Assembly: GCA_038244535.1 (NCBI GenBank)
Contig: JBBRTJ010000102.1
Coordinates: forward strand, 1 to 12,827
Direction: 5' to 3'
Source: JBBRTJ01 sp038244535
GTDB taxonomy: Bacteria; Actinomycetota; Acidimicrobiia; Acidimicrobiales; Ilumatobacteraceae
Length of the DNA: 12,827 bases
In this document: positions 6,749 to 12,827 of the stretch, one piece after another
Layout of the letters: each line of letters opens with the position of its first letter
How positions within the stretch are numbered: position 1 is the stretch's first letter
Made by a program: the position numbers and the translations under genes
Notes under the pieces: generated by a model
What the model was told of the DNA's origin: nothing
Database searches by the model: none
The model's input: the letters and a program-made list of their open reading frames with translations, nothing else

Positions 6749-9067
6749 GTGTCTGACCATGAGCTCACCCCTACGCCCGCGTCGCCTCCGGTGTTCGGCG
6801 GCCACTCGATCCTCGGAACCGTCGTGTTGCGCCGCGAGGACCCCGCCCTGCTGACCGGTGCATCGCAGTACGTCGACGACATCGATCTCCCCGGCGCCGC
6901 CCGCGTCGCCTTCGCGCTCAGCGAGCAGGCCCACGCCTGCATCGTGTCCATCGACACGACCGAGGCTGAGGCATCGCCGGGTGTGCTGGCCGTGGTCACA
7001 TCGGCCACCCTCGGGCTGGCTGACCGCCTGCCTGCGATGCCGATGCTCGACCAACGCATGGTCCGCCCGTTCCTGGCCCGCGACACCGTGCGCTACGTGG
7101 GCGAGCCGATCGTGGCGGTCGTGGCCGAGACAGCGGCGCAGGCCGAGGACGCGGCTGCGTTGGTCATCATCGACTACGAGCCACTGCCCGCCGTCGTCGA
7201 TGCTGTCGTCGCGCTGGACGACGACGCCCCGGTGCTGCACCAGGCGGCCGGCACCAACCGGGTCGCCCACTACGAAGCGGGCCGAGCCGGGGCGCCCATC
7301 GACGACGAAGGCGATGTGAAGATCACCGCCACGTTCGTCAACCAGCGCGTGGCGCCGGCACCCATCGAGCCCCGGGTGGCGGCGGCATGGTGGGATGAGG
7401 AAGGGCGCCTCGTCCAGCTCAACAGCGGTCAGGGCGTTCACCCGGTGCGTGACCAGCTCGCGCAGATCTACGGGCTCCGGACCGAGCAGGTGCACGTGGT
7501 CTCCAAGGACGTCGGGGGCAGCTTTGGCGCGAAGGCGTTCGTGCTCAACGAGGAAGCGATGCTCGGGGCGCTGGCCCAGCGTGTCGGCCGGCCGGTGCGG
7601 TGGACGCCGTCGCGCAGCGCCGACATGGTCAACCTCGGCCACGCCCGCGCCCAGGTCCATCGGGTCACGATCGCCGGTCGTCTCGACGGCACCATCACCG
7701 GCTACCGCCTCGACCTCGTGCAGGACGCCGGCGCGTACCCCTTCATGGGCTCGATGCTGCCGTTCATGACCCAGCGCATGACCAGCGGGGTCTACCGCTT
7801 CCGCGATGCGGGCAGCACGGCCGACTCGGTGGTCACCAACACCACACCCACGGGGGCATACCGCGGTGCCGGGCGGCCCGAGGCCACCGCCGCCATCGAG
7901 CGGGCCGTCGACCTGTTTGCCGCCGAGATCGGGATGGACCCGGCCGAGGTCAGGCGGCGGAACCTCATCGCCGCTGACGCCTTCCCGTACAAGACCCCGG
8001 CTGGCACCACCTACGACTCCGGCGACTACGTCGGCGCACTCGACCGCGCCCTGGCCGCGGCCGGCTACGACGAGCTCCGGGCCGAGCAGGCCCGCCGTCG
8101 TGCCGCCGGGCACACCACGCTGCTCGGCATCGGGTTGTGCACCTACGTCGAGGTGACGGCCATGAGCGGGGGAAGCGAGTACGCCTCGGTCGAGGTGCAG
8201 CCCGATGGTCGGGTGCGGGCCCTGACGGGCTCGTCGCCCTACGGGCAGGGCCACCACACGACCTGGGCCATGCTGATCGCCGAGCGCACGGGCATCGCCA
8301 TGGACCAGATCGAGGTCATCCACGGCGACACCGATCTCGTGCCGTCCGGTTCGATCAGCGGTGGATCCCGGTCGTTGCAGCTGGCCGGGTCGGCGATGTG
8401 GGACGCCGCCAACAAGGTGGTCGACCAGGCGCGGCGGGCGGCGGCCCAGCAGCTCGAAGCCGCCGAGGAGGACGTCGTGCTCGACCTCGGGACCGGCCGC
8501 TTCCACGTCGCCGGCACCCCGAGTCGGGGCCTGTCGTGGGCCGACGTGGTGGCCGCTTCGCCTGACTCGTCCTTCGTCGCCGTGTCCGACTTCGCCGCCA
8601 ACGGCGGGACGTTCCCGTTCGGGGCCCACGTCAGCGTGGTCGAGGTCGACGCCGAGACGGGCAAGGTCACCATCGTGCGCCACGTCGCCTGCGACGACGC
8701 CGGTCGGATCATCAACCCGACCATCGTCGACGGCCAGGTGCACGGCGGCGTCGCCCAGGGCATCGCGCAGGCCCTGCTCGAAGCGTTCACCTACGACGCC
8801 GACGGCAACCCCCTGACGGCGAACTTTGCTGACTACCCGGTCATCTCGGCCGCCGAGCTGCCGTTGTTCGAACGAGTGGCCATGGAGACTCCGACGCCGC
8901 TCAACCCGCTCGGGGTCAAGGGCATCGGCGAGAGCGGCACCATCGGGGCCGGCCCCGCAGTGCTCAACGCCGTGATCGATGCCGTCAGCCACCTCGGGGT
9001 CCGCCACCTCGACATGCCCACCACCCCCGAGCGGGTCTGGAGGGCGATCCAGGCGGTGTCGGCGTGA
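6749..9067 (+). CDS. molybdopterin-binding hydroxylase large subunit (xanthine dehydrogenase / form II CoxL type)
   Basis: A protein of about 772 residues, the catalytic large subunit of a xanthine dehydrogenase-family molybdenum hydroxylase. The N-terminal domain (about 20-165) has LLTGASQYVDDI and VRYVGEPIVAVVAE. The cofactor domains carry VGGSFGAKAF (255-264), TGAYRGAGRPEAT (368-380), YGQGHHTTW and KGIGESGTIGAGP with the base-forming catalytic Glu at about 728. AYRGAGR is the signature of form II CoxL-like proteins; true CO dehydrogenases have AYRCSFR, so CO oxidation is unlikely and hydroxylation of an aromatic, heterocyclic or aldehyde substrate is more plausible. The usual [2Fe-2S] and FAD subunit genes are absent on both sides. 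The start is uncertain: GTG at 6749 is used because family similarity starts shortly after, but the frame is open back to a GTG at 6695 and neither has a clear ribosome binding site. The stop shares GTGA with the synthetase gene. Confidence 0.88.
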   Translation: MSDHELTPTPASPPVFGGHSILGTVVLRREDPALLTGASQYVDDIDLPGAARVAFALSEQAHACIVSIDTTEAEASPGVLAVVTSATLGLADRLPAMPMLDQRMVRPFLARDTVRYVGEPIVAVVAETAAQAEDAAALVIIDYEPLPAVVDAVVALDDDAPVLHQAAGTNRVAHYEAGRAGAPIDDEGDVKITATFVNQRVAPAPIEPRVAAAWWDEEGRLVQLNSGQGVHPVRDQLAQIYGLRTEQVHVVSKDVGGSFGAKAFVLNEEAMLGALAQRVGRPVRWTPSRSADMVNLGHARAQVHRVTIAGRLDGTITGYRLDLVQDAGAYPFMGSMLPFMTQRMTSGVYRFRDAGSTADSVVTNTTPTGAYRGAGRPEATAAIERAVDLFAAEIGMDPAEVRRRNLIAADAFPYKTPAGTTYDSGDYVGALDRALAAAGYDELRAEQARRRAAGHTTLLGIGLCTYVEVTAMSGGSEYASVEVQPDGRVRALTGSSPYGQGHHTTWAMLIAERTGIAMDQIEVIHGDTDLVPSGSISGGSRSLQLAGSAMWDAANKVVDQARRAAAQQLEAAEEDVVLDLGTGRFHVAGTPSRGLSWADVVAASPDSSFVAVSDFAANGGTFPFGAHVSVVEVDAETGKVTIVRHVACDDAGRIINPTIVDGQVHGGVAQGIAQALLEAFTYDADGNPLTANFADYPVISAAELPLFERVAMETPTPLNPLGVKGIGESGTIGAGPAVLNAVIDAVSHLGVRHLDMPTTPERVWRAIQAVSA

Positions 9068-10719
9068 ACGAGAACTTCGCCACGCTGTGGGAGTCGCTCG
9101 TCGATGCCATGCCCGACCACGTCGCCGTCGTCAGCGGCGACCGCCGCATCACGTTCCGCGAGCTCGACCAGCGGGCCGCCCGCATTGCCACCGCGCTCGC
9201 CGAACGAGGCGTCGGGCCGGGCAGCGTGATCGCCCTCTACCTGTACAACGGCCCCGAGTACCTCGAGCTGGTGTACGCGGCCTTCAAGCTGCGGGCCCAG
9301 GCCGTGAACGTCAACTACCGCTACCTCGATCACGAGGTGGCTCACCTGGTTCACGACAGCCAGGCCGTCGTGCTCGTCTTCCACGGTTCGCTGGCCCAGC
9401 GCGTCGGCGCCTTGCAGAAGCGCCCCGAGGCGGCGTCGCTGCGCTCCGTGATCCAGGTCGACGACGGCTCGCCGATGCTGGCCGGCGCTGATCGTTACGA
9501 CGATCTGGTGACCGGCACTGCTCCCGCAGACCGCATCGAACGATCGGGGTCCGACCGGTTCATGATCTATACCGGCGGCACCACGGGCATGCCCAAGGGC
9601 GTGGTGTGGACCCATGGCGACCTCTTCCTCACGCTCGGCTACCCCAGCTACACCACGCTCGGCCTGCCGGTGCCGGCGACGCCGGCCGAGGTCGGCAGGA
9701 CCGCCGCCGAGGTCCAGGCCATGGGCGGCTCGCCCGTCACCCTCTGCGGACCGCCGCTGATGCACGGCACCTCGCTCTACCTGTCGATGTCCACGTTCCT
9801 GCTGGCCGGCACGGTGGTGCTGCTCACCAGCCGTCGCTTCGACGCGGACGAGATGCTGCGCCTGATCGGCGCCGAGCAGGTCACGCAACTGGTGATCGTC
9901 GGCGACGCGTTCGCCCGGCCCTTGGTCGAGGCGATGGAGCGCGCCGATGCCGAGGGCCGTCCCTCTGACCTGTCGTCGCTCAGGCGCATCAGCAGTTCGG
10001 GGATGATGTGGAGCGCGCCGATGAAGCGGCCGTTCCTCGCTCGAACGCCAGCGGTGCTGCTCGACATGCTCGGCGCCAGCGAAGGTGGTCCGTTCGCGGT
10101 GGCCTTGTCGACGCCCGGCAGCGATCCCGAGACGGCCACCTTCCAGATCACCGAGCGCTGTGCGGTGTTCGACGACGACTGGAAGGTGATCCCGCCTGGC
10201 ACCGATCGCATCGGGGTGCTCGGGGTCAAGGGCATGGGGCCGCTCGGCTACCACGGCGACGACGCCAAGTCGGCGGCGACGTTCCGCACGATCGATGGCG
10301 AGCGCTGGACGATCCCGGGTGACTACGCGGTGGTCGACGCCGACGGGACGCTGCACCTGCTCGGCCGAGGGTCGGTGTGCATCAACACCGGAGGCGAGAA
10401 GGTGTACCCCGAGGAGGTCGAGGAAGCGGTCAAGACCTTCCCCGACGTCGTCGATGTGAACGCGGTCGGCGTGCCCGACGAGCGCTTGGGCGAGGCGCTC
10501 GCCGTGGTCGTGGCGTTCAAAGGCGAGCCCGACGGCCCCGGCCTGGTGGCCCACCTTCGCGGCCGGCTCGCCGGGTACAAGGTGCCCCGCCACGTGGTGC
10601 CGGTGGCCGAGGTCGTGCGCAGCGGCAGCGGCAAGGCCGACTACCGCTGGGCCCGCCAGGTCGCGGCGGAACGCGTGGGACCACCGGCGCCTTGGCCCGG
10701 CGCCGCCGACCCGCCGTAG
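9064..10719 (+). CDS. AMP-forming acyl-CoA synthetase
   Basis: A 551-residue adenylate-forming ligase that activates a carboxylic acid with ATP and joins it to CoA. Visible core motifs: the phosphate loop IYTGGTTGMPKGV (168-180), LGASEGGP near 10070, the adenylate-binding GDYAVVDADGTLHLLGRG, the hinge region INTGGEKVYPEEVEEAV, and SGSGKADYR with the catalytic Lys at about 524. The length is normal and all key residues are kept. The layout resembles FadD-type fatty-acyl or steroid side-chain ligases of actinobacteria, but the chain or ring it activates cannot be told from sequence. The GTG start overlaps the hydroxylase stop by four bases (GTGA), so the two are likely made together, which hints that the hydroxylase product or a derivative is the ligase substrate. 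Confidence 0.9.
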   Translation: MNENFATLWESLVDAMPDHVAVVSGDRRITFRELDQRAARIATALAERGVGPGSVIALYLYNGPEYLELVYAAFKLRAQAVNVNYRYLDHEVAHLVHDSQAVVLVFHGSLAQRVGALQKRPEAASLRSVIQVDDGSPMLAGADRYDDLVTGTAPADRIERSGSDRFMIYTGGTTGMPKGVVWTHGDLFLTLGYPSYTTLGLPVPATPAEVGRTAAEVQAMGGSPVTLCGPPLMHGTSLYLSMSTFLLAGTVVLLTSRRFDADEMLRLIGAEQVTQLVIVGDAFARPLVEAMERADAEGRPSDLSSLRRISSSGMMWSAPMKRPFLARTPAVLLDMLGASEGGPFAVALSTPGSDPETATFQITERCAVFDDDWKVIPPGTDRIGVLGVKGMGPLGYHGDDAKSAATFRTIDGERWTIPGDYAVVDADGTLHLLGRGSVCINTGGEKVYPEEVEEAVKTFPDVVDVNAVGVPDERLGEALAVVVAFKGEPDGPGLVAHLRGRLAGYKVPRHVVPVAEVVRSGSGKADYRWARQVAAERVGPPAPWPGAADPP

Positions 10720-10774
10720 TCTCGGATCGGGAGCGCCAGACCGACGACGGGCGCCCGGTCGAAGGGGGACGCAC

Positions 10775-12499
10775 ATGCTCGACACCGTGATCCGAGGCGG
10801 CGACGTGATCGACGGCAGCGGCCGGGCGAGGCAGCGGGCCGATGTAGGCATCCGCGATGGCAGGGTCGTGGCCATCGGCAACGTCACCGAGGCCGCCGAG
10901 CGGACCGTTGACGCCAGTGGCCTGGTCGTGGCGCCCGGCTTCATCGACATCCACACGCACTACGACGCGCAGGCGTTCTGGGACACCACGCTCAGCCCGA
11001 GCCCGCTGCACGGCGTCACCACGGTCATCGGCGGCAACTGCGGCTTCTCGATCGCCCCGCTCGGGCCGGAGCACGGCGAGTACCTGATGCGGATGCTGGC
11101 CCGCGTGGAGGGCATGCCGCTCGAGTCGTTGGCCGCTGGCGTGCCGTGGGACTGGACGACCACCGCCGAGTACCTGGCCAAGCTCGACGGGCGCCTGGCC
11201 GTCAACGCCGGCTTCCTCGTCGGCCACAGCGCCATCCGGCGCGTCGTCATGGGCGACGGCGCCGTCGGTCAGCACGCCACACCCGAGCAGCTCGCGCAGA
11301 TGCAGGCGCTGCTCGCCGACGGCCTGGCCGCCGGTGGGATGGGGTTCTCTTCGAGCTGGGCCACGACCCACAACGACGCCGACGGCGAGCCGGTGCCCTC
11401 CCGTCACGCGACCCTCGACGAGCTCGTCGCGCTGTGCGCAGTGGTGCGTGACCACCCCGGCACGACCCTTGAGTTCATCCCGACCATCAACATGTTCGGC
11501 GAGGCCGACATGGACGTGATGACGCGCATGAGCCTCGCCGCCAACCGTCCGCTCAACTGGAACGTGCTCCAGGTCAACAGCCGCAGCAAGGAGATCATCG
11601 CCAACAAGCTGTCGGCCAGCGACTACGCCGCCGAGCGGGGCGCCCACGTCGTGGCCCTCACCGTGCCCGACTCGATCCGGACCTGGATCTCGTTTCGCAC
11701 CGGCTTCCTGCTCGACGTGCTGAACGGGTGGAGCAAGCCGATGGCCCTGCCCGACGCCGAGAAGCTGGCCCTCCTGCGCGACCCGGCCGGTCGGGCCCAC
11801 CTCAACGACATGGCGCAGTCGACCGAGGGCACCACCCGCAGCCTGGCCAACTGGGCGGTCATGACCGTGACCGAGGCCTTCGCTCCCGAGACGCAGCGCT
11901 TCATCGGCCGCACCATCGGTGAGATCGCCACCGAGCAGGGCATGACCCCGTGGGATGCCCTGTGCGACATCGTCGTGGCCGACGGCTTGCGCACCTTGGT
12001 GAGCCCGCCCGACCGCGGCGCCGACGACGAGAGCTGGAAGATGCGCGTCGAGGTCTGGCGAGATGGCCGGGCCGTGATCGGGGCTTCGGACGCCGGCGCC
12101 CACCTCGACTTCCTCGCCACCTTCAACTACTCGACCACGGTGCTGGCCAAGGCCGTGCGCGAGCGGGGCCTCCTGCCCCTCGAGGAAGCCGTCCAGCTGC
12201 TCACCGACGTCCCGGCCCGCCTGTACGGCATCAAGGACCGCGGGCGGATCGAGCAGGGGGCGTGCGCCGACATCGTCGTGCTCGACGAGTCGACCGTCGG
12301 CCCCGGACCGATCCACACCCGCCACGATCTGCCCGCCGGCGCCGGCCGCCTCTACGGCGAGGCCGATGGCATCGAGCACGTGCTCGTCAACGGGGCCGAG
12401 ATCGTGCGCAGTGGGGCGTTCACCCATGCCCGGCCCGGCACCATCTTGCGCTCCGGTCGCGACACCACGACCGTGAGCGTGCCCGGCGGCGACCGGTAG
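10775..12499 (+). CDS. amidohydrolase, N-acyl-D-amino-acid deacylase family (rightward copy)
   Basis: A 574-residue paralogue of the leftward amidohydrolase, with the same order of motifs: VIRGGDVIDGSGRARQRAD, DIHTHYDAQAFWD (metal HxH at 60/62), VIGGNCGFSIAPLG (zinc-binding Cys at about 89), LVGHSAIRRVVMG (a His kept here and lost in the other copy), LEFIPTINMF, ASDAGAHLD (catalytic Asp at about 439) and the closing GACADIVVLDES. The pair share extended similarity, for example in WDW(E/T)T near residue 125, but have clearly diverged and probably act on different amides. The ATG at 10775 has AAGGGGG upstream, and a 55-base gap follows the synthetase on the same strand, so one operon is likely. 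Hydrolysis of an N-acyl-D-amino acid is the family's best known reaction; a lactam or another N-acyl compound is possible. Confidence 0.87.
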   Translation: MLDTVIRGGDVIDGSGRARQRADVGIRDGRVVAIGNVTEAAERTVDASGLVVAPGFIDIHTHYDAQAFWDTTLSPSPLHGVTTVIGGNCGFSIAPLGPEHGEYLMRMLARVEGMPLESLAAGVPWDWTTTAEYLAKLDGRLAVNAGFLVGHSAIRRVVMGDGAVGQHATPEQLAQMQALLADGLAAGGMGFSSSWATTHNDADGEPVPSRHATLDELVALCAVVRDHPGTTLEFIPTINMFGEADMDVMTRMSLAANRPLNWNVLQVNSRSKEIIANKLSASDYAAERGAHVVALTVPDSIRTWISFRTGFLLDVLNGWSKPMALPDAEKLALLRDPAGRAHLNDMAQSTEGTTRSLANWAVMTVTEAFAPETQRFIGRTIGEIATEQGMTPWDALCDIVVADGLRTLVSPPDRGADDESWKMRVEVWRDGRAVIGASDAGAHLDFLATFNYSTTVLAKAVRERGLLPLEEAVQLLTDVPARLYGIKDRGRIEQGACADIVVLDESTVGPGPIHTRHDLPAGAGRLYGEADGIEHVLVNGAEIVRSGAFTHARPGTILRSGRDTTTVSVPGGDR

Positions 12500-12547
12500 C
12501 GAACACAGTCCGTAACCGCCCAGTTGTCGGGACCACCGGCGCGCGTT

Positions 12548-12569
12548 GCGCTGCGAAGCGCGAAGCGCT
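12548..12569. terminator. nested GC hairpins after the rightward operon
   Basis: GCGCT/AGCGC (12548-12552 with 12557-12561, 4-base loop) and the alternative AGCGC/GCGCT (12557-12561 with 12565-12569, 3-base loop) share an arm. They lie about 50 bases past the amidohydrolase stop. There is no T-tract, so this is at best a factor-assisted or weak terminator. Confidence 0.3.
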
Positions 12570-12572
12570 GCA

Positions 12573-12721
12573 TTACAACCTGCCAACGATCCGCCGGGAT
12601 GCCGTTGTAGTCGGTCGATTACATGGTGGACTGCACGCGGGCTCGTGGGGGGTCGCCTGACATCGGGTCAGGGGCTACGTGCTTGCTGCCCGAGTTTCCG
12701 GGCACCTGAAAAGGGGGAAGT
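12573..12721 (+). promoter_or_regulatory. hairpin-rich leader upstream of the lipoprotein gene
   Basis: Three possible foldings line up in this gap: TACAAC/GTTGTA (12574-12579 with 12604-12609) enclosing ATCC/GGAT, CCTGAC/GTCAGG (12656-12661 with 12667-12672, 5-base loop) and GCCCG/CGGGC (12688-12692 with 12699-12703, 6-base loop). The last is followed within about 10 bases by the ribosome binding site AAGGGGG. TTGTAG at 12605-12610 could be a -35 box, with no good -10 downstream. No known riboswitch motif is recognised. Confidence 0.3.
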
Positions 12722-12827
12722 GTGGTTCAGTCACGCAAGTGGCGTGTCCTGCCCGCTGCATTCGTCGGGCTCGCGCTCGTCGCTGCGGCTTGTGGCAGCA
12801 GCAGCAAATCCAGCGGTGGGACCACCA
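12722..12827 (+). CDS. lipoprotein, N-terminal fragment (continues past window)
   Basis: Only the first 35 codons are in the window. They begin at a GTG with a strong AAGGGGG ribosome binding site a few bases upstream and encode a classic lipoprotein signal: a charged start (SRKWR), the hydrophobic stretch LPAAFVGLALVAAAC and a Cys at residue 24 followed by a Ser/Gly/Thr-rich linker (GSSSKSSGGTT). The signal would be cleaved before the Cys, which is then lipidated, leaving the protein anchored to the outer face of the membrane. This start is common in solute-binding proteins of ABC transporters in actinobacteria, and a role in taking up the substrate of the neighbouring catabolic genes is attractive, but the mature domain is not visible, so the function is open. 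Confidence 0.7.
   Translation, partial: MVQSRKWRVLPAAFVGLALVAAACGSSSKSSGGTT

Noticed and set aside
6614..9007. Very long minus-strand open frame antisense to the molybdenum hydroxylase, continuous with the amidohydrolase
   Set aside because: Its translation is His/Arg/Gly/Asp-rich low-complexity text with no domain, while the plus strand encodes a complete hydroxylase with all motifs. It is a codon-bias shadow in GC-rich DNA; the amidohydrolase family start is at 6613.
6749..9067. Carbon monoxide dehydrogenase (CoxL) as a functional label
   Set aside because: The active-site loop reads AYRGAGR, not the AYRCSFR of true CO dehydrogenase, and coxS/coxM are not adjacent.
8833..10956. Minus-strand open frame of about 700 codons antisense to the acyl-CoA synthetase
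   Set aside because: No family motif, compositionally like other antisense shadows, and the sense strand has an intact AMP-forming ligase.
10517..12586. Minus-strand open frame of about 690 codons antisense to the rightward amidohydrolase
   Set aside because: Same reason: a compositional shadow without recognisable domains or a ribosome binding site.
12500..12660. Small protein gene in the gap after the rightward amidohydrolase
   Set aside because: The only open frame is the tail of a shadow reading through the amidohydrolase gene; no separate start with a ribosome binding site or protein-like composition is visible.
1..12827. tRNA, rRNA, CRISPR array, insertion sequence or transposase
   Set aside because: No cloverleaf, spaced direct-repeat array, transposase motif or terminal inverted repeats were seen in either strand.

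Overview
The window is GC-rich and tightly coded. It has 4-bp start/stop overlaps, GTG starts, TANNNT-type -10 boxes sitting 6-7 bases before start codons (leaderless messages) and a CoxL-type molybdenum hydroxylase. Together these suggest an actinobacterium, probably of the Acidimicrobiia/Ilumatobacter kind. This is an inference from style and gene content; no rRNA or marker gene is present.

Layout from left to right. Positions 1-316 hold no intact gene, only a weak trace of a frameshifted minus-strand coding remnant. Then come two minus-strand genes: a PEP-utilising-enzyme-like protein (317-2047) with the phosphohistidine swivel domain but no ATP-grasp domain, and a trans-aconitate 2-methyltransferase (tam, 2183-2983). 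The tam start lies under an apparent leaderless promoter covered by two copies of TACTTGTA one helical turn apart. Divergent from tam is a 7-TM, two-PQ-loop SWEET-like membrane protein (3099-3737).

Positions 3860-12499 look like one divergent catabolic locus centred on the gap 6614-6748. Leftward run an amidohydrolase of the N-acyl-D-amino-acid deacylase family (4871-6613), an NTF2/SnoaL-like protein coupled to it by an ATGA overlap (4338-4874), and the C-terminal third of a cytochrome P450 whose front is missing (3860-4337). Rightward run a molybdopterin-binding hydroxylase large subunit with the form II signature AYRGAGR (6749-9067), an AMP-forming acyl-CoA synthetase coupled to it by GTGA (9064-10719), and a second paralogous amidohydrolase (10775-12499). 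The right edge has the start of a lipoprotein (12722 onward) behind a hairpin-rich leader.

How they may work together (inference): the hydroxylase oxidises a substrate, the ligase activates a carboxylate as its CoA thioester, the two amidohydrolases cleave amide or cyclic amide bonds, and the NTF2-like protein may bind or isomerise an intermediate. The lipoprotein could be a transporter's solute-binding protein, but only its signal peptide is visible. The substrate cannot be read from the sequence. The Fe-S and FAD partners of the hydroxylase and the ATP-grasp partner of the swivel-domain protein are not in the window.
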